Source: Bog-756 sp963812885 (lineage in GTDB: Bacteria; Actinomycetota; Acidimicrobiia; Acidimicrobiales; RAAP-2). From it: a stretch of 64,000 bases of DNA. Both the position numbers and the translations under genes were made by a program. Positions 1-9,318 of this stretch are shown piece after piece (the first letter of the stretch is position 1; each line of letters opens with the position of its first letter). The notes under the pieces are model-generated. The model saw only the letters and a list, made by a program, of their open reading frames with translations. It was not told the DNA's origin and did not search any database. The DNA is taken from positions 1 through 64,000 of the forward strand of contig CAWEWZ010000002.1 of assembly GCA_963812885.1 (NCBI GenBank), read 5' to 3'.

Positions 1-787
1 TGAGAACGGAGAGCACCTCCCGATATGGTTCGAGATTCGCTCCGTGCCTAGGAGATTTTGCGACTTGTTCGGCTACCAAACGGAAAATCAGCGCTCTTCC
101 CAGTAGATCGCAGTCATTTGGATCTGCTGCAAATGACGTGGCCAACGACAGATCCGCCGCGTTCCACAGGACAGCGTCACCCACCACGATTGCGACGGCC
201 CACCGACGCGGGCGGAGATACGGCGAGAAGTCAAGAACGACCGGGACACCAGACGGGTCGAAATACACATTCCCGGTCAAATCGCCATGCACAACCTGAT
301 CTCCCCATACATTCTCCGTCAATAGATCTGTCATCGCTAGGTAGATCAGCGTTGCCTCGGTGTTTAGGTCCGGCTTTGCCTCTCCCCACGCCACCCGATC
401 GGCAAACGCCCAACGATGAGACCGACGGGCCAGGATGTCTGCTCCACCATCACGAGCGCTTTCGACGGAGTCGGCAAAGAGCAGCCCTGCGGCGGCAATG
501 TCGTTCCACAAAGGCACTGCTGAGCGAAGATCAGGTATAAATCGTGATGCTGACCAACCGTCGAAGACCCAATGCCCGCTAGTTGACTGGATTGGCTCGG
601 GGATTCTGAAGCCCACTTGTTCGGTCCGAGACAGAAGGGCTTGTACCCACTCGGCCTCGTCGGCATCGTGAACCCGCTTCAGGACAAAGTCGCCGACATG
701 GAAGCTCACGCCCTCCCCACCAGATAGCGCGTGGAGATCACCATCGATCGCGAATTCATCGAGAACAGCCGATGACGGAGTGAGCAT
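1..787 (-). CDS. APH/choline-kinase-like phosphotransferase family protein, 3' end cut by window
   Basis: The reading frame is open from the ATG at 787 to the window edge with no stop, so the C-terminus lies outside. About 190 residues in comes HGDLTGNV, the Brenner-type H-G-D-x(4)-N catalytic motif of aminoglycoside phosphotransferase-like kinases, then VVLDFSPY with the metal-binding Asp. The text resembles the actinobacterial TIGR02569-type proteins (recalled, not searched). The substrate is unknown. The N-terminus MLTPSSAVLDEF fits that family and supports the start at 787, although no strong ribosome binding site is visible. The stretch is visibly less GC-rich than its neighbours and uses more A/T-ending codons, which may indicate transfer. 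The next gene upstream on the same strand ends 144 nt before it. Confidence 0.7.
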   Translation of the reverse strand, partial: MLTPSSAVLDEFAIDGDLHALSGGEGVSFHVGDFVLKRVHDADEAEWVQALLSRTEQVGFRIPEPIQSTSGHWVFDGWSASRFIPDLRSAVPLWNDIAAAGLLFADSVESARDGGADILARRSHRWAFADRVAWGEAKPDLNTEATLIYLAMTDLLTENVWGDQVVHGDLTGNVYFDPSGVPVVLDFSPYLRPRRWAVAIVVGDAVLWNAADLSLATSFAADPNDCDLLGRALIFRLVAEQVAKSPRHGANLEPYREVLSVL

Positions 788-931
788 CCACCAATGGTCC
801 CATCGGCGGTACCGGACCTGCAACGGCAAGGATTGCGGTGCTATGCGACCGAACTCAGGACCAGAATCCGTTCCCCAACCGGGCGGTCCAGGCGGCGTCT
901 TCGGTGGGTTCCCCGCGAGCCAGATGGGCGG

Positions 932-1895
932 TCAGAGTCTGCCGGCGCGTGCCAGAGCCTCCTCGGCGTCGGCGGCCAACGTCTCAACGAGTTCGGCTGC
1001 CGGTGAGAGCTCGTTAATGAGATCGGCTGCCTCGCTCGCCCAAGCCGGGAGCGGGGGCAACTCACCTCGCTCCACGCCGTCTTGATAGGCCACCTTGGCG
1101 TCGGCGTCCGCAGCGAGGTCGTCCTCTCGACCCCGCCACATCTCCAGAAATGGGTGACCGAGCGTGCGGGCCGGGTACTTGGACGGCCAATTGCAACCCC
1201 TGGCAATGTCGAGCACCGTGCTGCGCTCGGTGTCCTCCCCACGCCCCTCGACAATCGCCTTGGCGAGCGAGGGATGGACGAGAGCCTCAACCGAGGCTTG
1301 AAAGCGAGTCCCGATCAGCGCCCCAGCAGCTCCGAGAGCCAACGCCGCCGCCACGCCTCGCCCATCGGCGATCCCTCCCGCGGCCAGCACAGGTGTCGGC
1401 GCCGCCATGTCAACCACGATTGGCACGAAGGGCAATGTAGAACGCCCGCGCCGGGCACCGTGACCGCCACCTTCGGTTCCCTGCGCCACGATCACATCGG
1501 CGCCGACATCTATTGCTTGCCGAGCTTCTTCTAGATCCGTGACCTGAATGATCAGCGCGGCGCCGGCGTGGCGAATCGGGACTAGAAACGGGCGTGGGTC
1601 GCCGAACGACAGCATCACCGCGCTGGGCTTGCGAACGAGCCCGCGGTTCGACAGCGTCGATGTCGACCGCCCAGCTCTGAAACCCGACACCCCACGGCTT
1701 GTCGGTGCACTCGGCAACGATCGGCAACTCGCGCTCCAGCCAATCCCGGTCACCGCTGCCGCCGCCGAGCAATCCGAGCCCTCCACCGTTAGAAACGGCC
1801 GCCGCCAAAACACCGCCGGCTGACCCGCCCATTGGGGCCAGCGCGATCGGGTGCCGCAACGAGAACAACTCAGTGAACCGCGTACGCAACGCCAT
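932..1895 (-). CDS. Nitronate monooxygenase (2-nitropropane dioxygenase) family, one frameshift
   Basis: This is an FMN-binding TIM-barrel oxygenase family that oxidises alkyl nitronates. The N-terminal part (HPIALAPMGGSAGGVLAAAV) holds the APMGG entry motif. The C-terminal part carries QGTEGGGHGAR and VLAAGGIADGRG, the phosphate-binding Gly motifs of the family, and GTRFQASVEA. The two halves lie in different frames and join at 1645-1646: deleting one G restores AVDIDAVERGLVRKPSAVM and gives about 320 residues, the normal size. The start ATG at 1895 is chosen because the similarity begins there; in-frame ATGs at 1907 and 1925 are alternatives. The gene seems monocistronic. Confidence 0.8.
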
Positions 1896-1925
1896 GCCTG
1901 CAATCATTGCCGGTCGGTGCCCCAA

Positions 1926-2319
1926 GCTGAAGTCGATTCAGGTCGACCGGCCGGCCCGGACATGTATCACTGGCCCAACCTCGTGCGGTGACGGCCCAGG
2001 TCAAACAAGGTCGCTGCCCGGAGGCGTCCCGTAGGCCCCGCCCGGTGAAGATTCTCGCACCGGGGCGCCAACTGGGACGGGCGGCGAACTGACGCAGACC
2101 TTGAGCCATTGCTCCTCCAGCCAAAGGGGCCAACGGGCAGCCCACGCATAATGACGCATTGCACGGCCTCCCTGCCGAGCGCGGAACCGGCGTTCTGCGT
2201 GGCTGTCACTACGGTCCGCGTTCGGCAAGCTGGTACGCAGCGTTCTGCCCACTGGCGCCGCTGCATCAGGCTTGGAGCAAGGCAGGTAGATAACGGCATC
2301 ACGCTGGCCGCAGACCCAG
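1926..2319. other. Intergenic stretch without recognised gene
   Basis: These 394 bases lie between the start of the nitronate monooxygenase gene and the stop of the recombinase gene, both on the minus strand. Frames in all phases are short or of shadow composition. I see no tRNA, no clear repeat and no recognisable protein. It must contain the monooxygenase promoter, but no convincing -35/-10 pair stands out. Confidence 0.4.
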
Positions 2320-3336
2320 TCAGTCGTTCGCGAGCGGATGCGCTTCACCGGTCAGCACGGACACCGCCTGCGCTACTTCGCTGATCCGAGCACGCGTGTA
2401 GGTACCGGTCACCGACGACGCGGTATGGCCCGCGAACGCCTGCGCGACCGCAAAACCGGCATGACGCTCGACCGCGGTGATCGCCGTGTGGCGCAGGACG
2501 TGCGCTGACACTGGTGTGCGTTCTGCCCATGGGAGACATGGCCGGGCGAGATCGAACACGGTGTTGTAGCGCCGTCGAGTGATCGGCAGACCCCGTCGGG
2601 ACCGCAAGACCAGGTCGTCCGCCGTCACCGCCCCCCGATTGGAGGAGTGCGCCTCCATCGCCCGGAGGAGAGACGGCGATACCGGTTGTTCGCGTTCAAT
2701 GCCGAACTTCTCGCGAAGCCAGACCGAAGAGCGTGCTCTGTCAAGGTCCCGAAGCCTGAGGTTGAGCGCACCTTCGCGACGAGCCCCCGATTCGAGATGG
2801 AACCGGATGAGCAGCAGGTCGAGGTCAGGATCCTGGCTTGTGGTCTGGACCGCATTGATGACCTCGCGCAGCTCACCGTCGTCGAGGGCTCGGCGACGAT
2901 TCGGCAGGCGTCGTGGCTTCTCCAGTTGAGCGGCCGGGCTCCGAGTGACGAGATCCGCCCGCTCGGCGCGGGCGAAGAGCGCTCGCAGCGCTCCGATGCA
3001 GCTCTCGCGGGCTGATCGACCATCCGATCCCGGCCGATTGCGTCGGGCCCGTTCTACGGCATCCACGACGACGGCCTCGCAGTCATCGACACCGACTGAA
3101 CTGATCGGGCGATCGCCCAGCCGATCGACCAAGAGTCGCCAGTACGACTTGTAGGTGGCCGCCGTGCCCTTCGAGAAGCTCGCCGTCACGGTATCCACGT
3201 ACTCGGCCACGGTCGGTCCAGTCCCGGGCGGCCCCGAGGCACCTGCCAACGACTCGGCGATCAGGTCGTCGATGGTCACCCCGAGTGCGGCGGCTTCGGC
3301 CAGCAGAATGCGGGCACGCACGAGGCGATCCATCAT
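2320..3336 (-). CDS. Tyrosine recombinase / phage-type integrase
   Basis: A 338-residue site-specific recombinase. The N-terminal region (about residues 35-120) looks like a SAM-like core-binding domain (VAEYVDTVTASFSKGTAATY). The C-terminal catalytic domain shows the first Arg in ESGARREGALNLRLRDLD, the HVLRHTAITA box (H-x-L-R-H), FAGHTASSVTGTY with the second His, and the nucleophile Tyr in that TYT. All catalytic residues appear present. The ATG at 3336 overlaps the upstream stop as ATGATG/TGA, so the start is set by translational coupling to the AbrB-like gene; the adjacent ATG at 3333 is an alternative. With a tRNA-Leu 480 nt upstream it may be the integrase of an element inserted at that tRNA, or a XerC/D-like host recombinase. 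Confidence 0.85.
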   Translation of the reverse strand: MMDRLVRARILLAEAAALGVTIDDLIAESLAGASGPPGTGPTVAEYVDTVTASFSKGTAATYKSYWRLLVDRLGDRPISSVGVDDCEAVVVDAVERARRNRPGSDGRSARESCIGALRALFARAERADLVTRSPAAQLEKPRRLPNRRRALDDGELREVINAVQTTSQDPDLDLLLIRFHLESGARREGALNLRLRDLDRARSSVWLREKFGIEREQPVSPSLLRAMEAHSSNRGAVTADDLVLRSRRGLPITRRRYNTVFDLARPCLPWAERTPVSAHVLRHTAITAVERHAGFAVAQAFAGHTASSVTGTYTRARISEVAQAVSVLTGEAHPLAND

Positions 3337-3788
3337 CGAGCCTCCGCGGCCACGTGGGACACCAGATCTTCGAGATGGCCGGTCCCGGCGAGCACGACGG
3401 TAGGAATGGCGGCCGAGCAGGCTGAGACCAGGACTGAGCCCGATGATCGGGTCACCCCCCGGAACCATGCCGGAAGGACCAGGCGACCCCTACGATCGAT
3501 CGGGAGGTCCGTCCCCACGCCACCTCGGCGCACCACCAGCATGCGCTCACGGCTGACGGCCTGGACCAACACCTCAGTTCCGAGCAGATGCCTGGCGCCG
3601 ACCGGGAGAGTGATCCGTCCGATCGGCTCCACGCCAACGATCCAGTGCCGCCACTGCGGCATTTGCGGCTCGCTACCCAACTCGGCCAGGAGCGACATCG
3701 CCGCCCGGGGCGCAGGCTTCCCGGCTGCGGGAACGGGGTGTTCAAGTGGGGACGGTGAGCCTGTTCCGTCAAATTTCACTTGAGACAC
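3333..3788 (-). CDS. Small protein with two AbrB/MraZ-like swapped-hairpin motifs
   Basis: The 151-residue product has two similar segments: VEPIGRITLPVGARHLLG (about residues 53-70) and IDRRGRLVLPAWFRGV (about 97-112). Both match the G-R-[IL]-x-[LI]-P pattern of SpoVT/AbrB-type DNA-binding hairpins, and two copies in one chain resemble MraZ. I infer a transcriptional regulator. The GTG at 3788 is 30 nt from the tRNA-Leu 3' end; the internal ATG at 3698, just before the first motif, is an alternative start. The stop overlaps the recombinase start, so the two are co-translated. The protein could autoregulate the pair or act as an excision-control factor; neither can be shown from sequence. Confidence 0.55.
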   Translation of the reverse strand: MSQVKFDGTGSPSPLEHPVPAAGKPAPRAAMSLLAELGSEPQMPQWRHWIVGVEPIGRITLPVGARHLLGTEVLVQAVSRERMLVVRRGGVGTDLPIDRRGRLVLPAWFRGVTRSSGSVLVSACSAAIPTVVLAGTGHLEDLVSHVAAEAR

Positions 3789-3817
3789 CGGATGTTGGGC
3801 TGGAACCCAGTGAATGG

Positions 3818-3901
3818 TGTCGGAGGGGGGACTTGAACCCCCACGCCCTTGCGGGCACTAGCCCCTCAAGCTAGCGCGTCTGCCTATTCCGCCACTCCGA
3901 C
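3818..3901 (-). tRNA. tRNA-Leu (anticodon GAG)
   Basis: An 84-nt class II tRNA. The acceptor stem GTCGGAG/CTCCGAC pairs fully and is followed by discriminator A; CCA is not encoded. The anticodon loop CTTGAGG gives GAG (complement at 3865-3867). A long variable arm (TGCCCGCAAGGGCG) and the T-loop GTTCAAGTC are present. Its 3' end faces the AbrB/recombinase pair, a typical arrangement for tRNA-targeted integration. Confidence 0.95.
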
Positions 3902-3986
3902 GAAGTGGCTCCGGTTTCGAAACCGGGGCGACAGGCATGGTAGCGCGCCGCCGGCTCTCCTCACGACAGCCCCAGCGTCACCGTGG

Positions 3987-4025
3987 GATCGGCGGGCCGC
4001 ATAGGCGAGCCCGCCGGCGCCGATC
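3987..4025 (-). terminator. GC-rich hairpin downstream of the substrate-binding protein gene
   Basis: GATCGGCGGGC (3987-3997) pairs with GCCCGCC (4009-4015) and the following GGCGCCGATC (4016-4025), with a small bulge. It lies just past the stop at 4059 of the long minus-strand operon. There is no U-run, as is common for terminators in GC-rich actinobacteria. Confidence 0.4.
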
Positions 4026-4058
4026 GATGCCCGGACCTCCGGCCGAGCCCAATCGTTC

Positions 4059-5850
4059 CTACCCAGCCGCTGGGCCCGGCTTCAGAACAGTCCACACGGC
4101 CACGTCCCACAGGATCCCGTCGATCGAGGGGTTGTACTGGACATTCGAGATCTGCACGCCGTTGGCCACGAAGCCCGGCTCGCCGAACAGGGGCAGGGCC
4201 ACCATCTGGTCCCACAGCTGGTCGTCGATCTGCGCGTAGAGGGCACTGCCGTCGACCGGGTTGAGAGCCCGAGCCGCCTGGATGAACAGCTGGTCGACCT
4301 CGGGGTCGTTCAGCCTGCTCCAGTTCTGGGTGCCGGTCGAGCTGGCCGGGCCCAGCGCATCCGAGTACCACGCCGCCGTCGTGGTCTGGAACGGGCTCGC
4401 GGTCCGGGTGACCAGGGCCATGTCGTACGAGTCGGCCGCGGCGGCGGTCTCCATCCCCGCCAACGCCGTCGACCGGGACGGTGACCACGGCGATCCCGGC
4501 CTGGCGCAGGTCGGCACTGATCTCAGTCGCCACCTGGTCGATCCACGGGCTGCCGGACTCGACCGCCATCCGGACCGTCAGCTGCTTCCCGGTGTCGTCG
4601 ACGTAGTCGCCGTGCCGGGTCCTTGTGGAATCCGATGCTCCGCAGGAGCCGGTCGGTGACGACCAGATCCGGCGTGCTGTACTCGCCGGCCGCCGACGAT
4701 TGGGTGTAGCTGCTCTGGGACGGAGTGGCCAGGTGGTCCTGGTTGATCACCAGGCCCGGATCGATGGATCCGAATGTCCGGCTCAGGATGCTCGTCCGGT
4801 TGATGGCGTGGGCGATGGCCTGTCGGGCGGCGGGCATCGACGTCACCGGCGCAGTTGACGTCGAAGTTCAGCTCGAGGAGCTGGAGCGACGGCTTGACCA
4901 CGCTCTGGGTGTTCGGAAGCGGCCGACACCACCCCGAGCGAGTTGAGGTCGAAGGTGGCCGGCTGGACCACGGCGCTGGTTGTCGCCGCGCAGCGCGCCG
5001 GTCCATGCCGCCTGGCTCGGGGCCACGTTCACGGTCACCTTGCTGATGACCGAACGAGCGTCCCCACCACTTGGGGTTCCGGACCAGCACCGCGGTGCCC
5101 CTCGGCGACACCGACTGCACCATCAACGGACCGGCCGACAGATCGACGGCCGGGTTGAAGGTGTCGAACCCGTGATTCCACCCGACCCGGGTGGCGATGT
5201 GGGCCGGCACCATGTGGTTGAACATCACCCGCCAGTCGGTGAACGGCGTGGCGAACACCACCGTGACCGTCTTGCCGCCGTGGCTGGCGGTCACCGAGGC
5301 CACGTCGCGGTAGCCGAGCATGGACGCCACCTGGTCGGGCTGTCCGTCCACGTCGATCCCGTCCCCGCGCTGGGAACGCCAGGCGTAGATGAAGTCGGCC
5401 GCGCTCACCGGGACGCCGTCCGACCACACGGCCTTGGGGTTGATCACGTACTGGATGGTCAACGGCGACGTCGAGGTCGACTTCCACGCTCACCAGGAGG
5501 GCGGTGTTCACCTGGGGTACCAGCTTCGGGTTCATCACGTAGGCGCTCGGCAGCACCGCCGACAGCAGGGTGGGGGTGGTCGACGCCGCGCCGGCGGGCG
5601 TGTTGGGGTTGAACCCGTCCCACGGCCGGTCGAACTCGACCGTCGCCGCTCCCCCGTTGGCCGGGACCAGCGCCGAGGTCTTCTGGGCGTCCACCTGGCT
5701 GATCCGGTGGGAGCCCAGATGGTCGACGATGGCCACCGCGCCGATGATCACGATGATGACCAGGGGTAGCGTCCACCGCGCGCGGTGCTCGCGCCAGAGG
5801 GCTGCGATGCGGGGTCGGCGCTCGACGGGCTCGGCGCCGCGGTCGGTCAC
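4059..5850 (-). CDS. ABC transporter substrate-binding protein, family 5 (peptide/nickel type), many frameshifts
   Basis: An extracytoplasmic solute receptor of the DppA/OppA class. A membrane anchor near the N-terminus (WTLPLVIIVIIGAVAIVDHL, about residues 26-45) precedes the binding lobes. Family text includes WSDGVPVSAADFIYAWRS, VRNPKWWG, ARQAIAHAINRT and NDPEVDQLFIQAA. The coding text steps through the frames about seven times, each consistent with one extra base; removing them gives about 594 residues, normal for the family. The ATG at 5850 overlaps the secG stop (ATGA), so it is the last gene of the uvrC-to-secG unit. No permease or ATPase genes are adjacent. It may supply the importer at 36.7-42.6 kb or be an orphan receptor. 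True decay cannot be excluded, but intact neighbours suggest base-calling errors. Confidence 0.75.
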
Positions 5851-6077
5851 TGCAGGCGCAGGATGAGGATCAGGTTGGTGAAGGCGAAGATGACGGCGAC
5901 GGTGACGGTGATCCGGTCCAGGTTCTTCTCGACCACCGTCGAGCCGGCTGCGGCCGAACCCACCGAGCCCCCGAACATGTCAGAGAGGCCGCCGCCCTTT
6001 CCGCTGTGCATCAGGATGAGGAAGATCAGCGCCAGGGACGCCAGGATCTGCAGAACGACGATGATTGCGGTCAGCAT
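5847..6077 (-). CDS. secG: Preprotein translocase subunit SecG
   Basis: A 76-residue inner-membrane protein that assists SecYEG-mediated export. Two membrane segments are visible (IIVVLQILASLALIFLILM and ITVTVAVIFAFTNLILIL), joined by the diagnostic HSGKGGGLSDMFGG loop. The ATG at 6077 is preceded by GGGAGGATG at a good distance, which decides the start over an in-frame ATG at 6128. It lies 47 nt after tpiA, the usual place in actinobacteria, and its stop overlaps the next start. Confidence 0.95.
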   Translation of the reverse strand: MLTAIIVVLQILASLALIFLILMHSGKGGGLSDMFGGSVGSAAAGSTVVEKNLDRITVTVAVIFAFTNLILILRLQ

Positions 6078-6124
6078 CTGGACATCCTCCCTTCGGCCTG
6101 TGACCGGTGGAGACGCTACCAAAT

Positions 6125-6920
6125 TCACCGAGCGGTCCGTGCCGCGGCCCGGATGATCCCGAGGAACGCGGCCATGTCGAGGCTGGCCCCGCCGACCAGG
6201 GCACCGTCGACATCAGGGCAGCTGAGCAGGGATTCGCTGTTGTCCTCGTTCACCGAACCCCCGTACTGGACGCGGATCTGGCCGGCCGCCTCGAGGTTGG
6301 CGCACCGGCCGACGACCTCGCGGATCCACTGGCAGGCGTCCTGGGCGTCCTCGGGGGTGGCGGCCTGGCCGGTGCCGATGGCCCACAGCGGCTCGTAGGC
6401 GATGACCAGACCGGCCACCGTCTCGGGAGGCAGGCCACCGAGGGCGGCCTCGACCTGGCCGGCCAGCAGGTCCTTGGTCATGCCCGACCTCGCGCTCGTC
6501 GAGGGCCTCACCCACGCAGCAGATCGGCGTCATCCCGTTGCGCAGGACGGCCCGGAGCTTGGCCGCCACCGTCTCGTCGGTCTCGCCGAACAGCCGACGG
6601 CGTTCGGAGTGGCCGACGATGACGTACTCGACATGGAGCTTGGCCAACATCAACGGACTGACCTCGCCGGTGAAGGCGCCGGCATCCTCGACGGCGCAGT
6701 TCTGCGCCCCGAGGGCGACGGGAATCCCATCCGGCTCGATCACCGACTGCACGGTTCGGATGTCGGTGAACGGCGGGTGGATCGAGATGTCCACCGGCCC
6801 GGCATCGGCCGGCTGCAGCCGGAGTCCGAGGTCCCGTGCCGCGTGCAGGGCCTCGAGATGGTCGAAGTTCATCTTCCAGTTGCCGCTGATCAGCGGCCGG
6901 CGGTGCCGGGTCTCTGTCAC
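6125..6920 (-). CDS. tpiA: Triosephosphate isomerase, one frameshift
   Basis: Interconverts dihydroxyacetone phosphate and glyceraldehyde 3-phosphate in glycolysis. Visible are SGNWKMN (substrate Lys), VIVGHSERR (catalytic His), AYEPLWAIGTG (catalytic Glu) and VQYGGSV (phosphate loop). The coding text changes frame at 6483-6485; deleting one C there restores DEREVGMTKDLL and yields about 264 residues. The GTG start at 6920 overlaps the pgk stop (GTGA). Confidence 0.93.
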
Positions 6921-8129
6921 CGCGCCGGATGGTCCTGCACCGGCCGGCCCTTCGCCGGCGGTGCGTTGACCGCCCCCCGGAGGGCCGCCAGTCCGGGCAG
7001 GTCCCCGTACTCGAGCAGTTCGAGCGACGCTCCCCCGCCGGTGGAGATGAAGCCGATCTGGTCGGCCAGTCCCAGCTCGTAGACGGCGGCCACGCTGTCT
7101 CCCCCGCCGACGATGGTGTAGGCGTCGCTCTCGGCCATGGCCCGGGCGATGCCGGCCGTCCCGGCGTTGAACCGGGCGTCCTCGAAGACCCCCATCGGTC
7201 CGTTCCACAGCACGGTGGCGGCCGACCCGATGACCTGGGCGAAGGACTCGACGGTGGCCGGGCCCATGTCGAGGCCCTGCCAGCCGGTCGGGATGTCCAC
7301 GCCCACGATCTGGACCTGGCCACCGGAGGCGTCGCAGCCGAAGTCGGCCCCCGGCTCGAGGGCCACGATGTCGGTGGGCAGGAGGATGGGCTTGCCCGAG
7401 GCCAGCAGGGCGGCGCAGTCGGCGACCCGGTCCTCGTCCACCAGCGAGTCGCCGACGTCGTGGCCGGCCGCCACCAGAAACGTGTAGGCCATGCCGCCGC
7501 CCACCACCAGCATGTCGACCCGGTCCAGCAGCGCCTTGAGCACGCCCAGCTTGTCGGCCACCTTGGCCCCGCCGACCACGGCGATGAACGGGCGGGCCGG
7601 CTTGCCGAGCAACCCGCCGAGGGCCTCGATCTCGCGCTGGAGCAGGAACCCGGCCGCGCTCGGGAGCCGGCTCGGCGGGCCGACGACCGAGGCGTGGGCA
7701 CGATGGGAGACCCCGAACGCGTCGTTGACGTAGGCGTCGTGGCCGTTGATCAGCTTCTCGACGAAGGCCGCGTCGTTCTTCTCCTCGCCCGGTTCGAACC
7801 GGAGGTTCTCCATGAGCTCGACCTGGGGCGCCCAGCCGCGACAGCTCCTCACGCACCGGGGCGAGGTCCCACCGGGTGTCCGGTGCCCCCTCCGGTCGGC
7901 CCAGGTGGGTGCAGGCCGTCACCTTGGCCCCGTGCTCGATCAGGTAGTTCAAGGTGGGGAGCGCGGCGCGGATCCGGAAGTCGTCGGTCACCGCGTAGGA
8001 ATCGTCGGCGCAGGGCCGGAGCGGCACGTTGAAGTCGACCCTGACCAGGACGCTGGCCCCGTCGAGATCGGGAAGATCCTCCAGGAGCGGCAACCCGTCG
8101 AGCAGCGGATTGTCAGATTCTTCTCGCAT
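6917..8129 (-). CDS. pgk: Phosphoglycerate kinase, one frameshift
   Basis: Makes ATP from 1,3-bisphosphoglycerate in the cytosol. The N-terminal domain shows VLVRVDFNVPL, HLGRPEG and MENLRFEPGEEKNDAAF. The hinge and C-terminal nucleotide domain show VVGGAKVADK, WNGPMGVFE and YTIVGGGDSVAA. The frame changes at the GGGG run 7825-7828; one fewer base restores LSRLGAQVELMENLRFEP and gives about 403 residues. The ATG at 8129 follows gap by 44 nt. Confidence 0.95.
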
Positions 8130-8173
8130 CGCCGATCATCCCCCCCGTCGCTCCCCCGTCCCCGCCGGTGCCC

Positions 8174-9200
8174 TCACGAGCCCGAACTGCCGACCACCAG
8201 CGAGAGATCGACCAGACGGTTGGCGTACCCCCACTCGTTGTCGTACCAGCCTTCCACCTTGACCAGCGTAATTCCTGATGCGGACGGCATCACCATGGTC
8301 AGCCCGGCGTCGAAGGTGCACGAGGCGGGGTTGCCGACGATGTCCGAGGAGACGATGGGGTCCTCGGTGTAGTCGAGCACCTTGGCCAGGGGGCCCGACG
8401 AGGCGGCGGCGGCGAACGCCGCGTTGACCTGGTCCACGGTGACCGATCCGGGGATCACGGCGGTGAAATCGGTGATCGAGCCGTCGGGCACCGGCACCCG
8501 GAGGGCGCTGCCGTCCAGGCGGCCCTTCATCGACTGCAGGACCAGCCCGGTGGCCCGAGCCGCCCCGGTGGACGCGGGGATGATGTTGACCGCCGCGGCC
8601 CGGGCCCGCCGCAAGTCCTTGTGCGGGAGATCGAGCAGGTTCTGGTCGTTGGTGAAGGCGTGGACCGTGGTCATCATCCCGCTCTCCACACCGAAGGCGT
8701 CGTCGAGCACCTTCACCATGGGCACGAAGCAGTTGGTGGTGCACGAGGCGTTGGAGACGACGAAGTCCTTCGCCGGGATCGAATTCGGAATCGTTGACCC
8801 CGATGACGAAGGTGGCGTCGACGTCGGTGGCCGGTGCCGACACGATGACCCGGGTGGCGCCGGCCTCGAGGTGGGAGGCGGCCGACTCCCGGGTGGTGAA
8901 CAGCCCGGTCGACTCGATGACCACGTCGACGCCGAGGTCGTCCCACGGCAGCGCCTTGGGGTCGCGCTCGGCCAGGACGGCGATCGGCCCGGTGTCGAGC
9001 ACGATGGACGAGTCGACCACGTCGACGTCGCTGCCGAAGCGCCCGTGGGTGGAGTCGTAGTGCAGCAGGTGGGCGAGGGTCTCCGCCGAGGTGAGGTCGT
9101 TGACCGCCACCACCTCCACATCGGCGCCCATGGAACGGGCCGCCCGCAGGTAGTTGCGACCGATGCGCCCGAAGCCGTTGATGCCGATCCGTACGGTCAT
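8174..9200 (-). CDS. gap: Glyceraldehyde-3-phosphate dehydrogenase, type I, one frameshift
   Basis: NAD-dependent glycolytic dehydrogenase. The Rossmann motif INGFGRIGRN opens the protein, the catalytic Cys is in SNASCTTNC, and NEWGYANR sits near the C-terminus. The frame changes at the GGG run 8775-8777 just before the active site; deleting one base reads NDSEFDPAKDFVVSNASC and gives 341 residues. The ATG at 9200 has CACAGGA upstream. The 118-nt gap to yvcK lacks the whiA gene usually found here. Confidence 0.95.
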
Positions 9201-9318
9201 TCCTGTGTGCCTCACCCTTCAGTATCCCGTGCGATCCACCGCACGCTGCTCTGTCCTGATGCCCCTGTCTGCAAAGGAGACCGGCGACCACGCTAGGGCA
9301 TCCGGGCGGTTCAACGCA

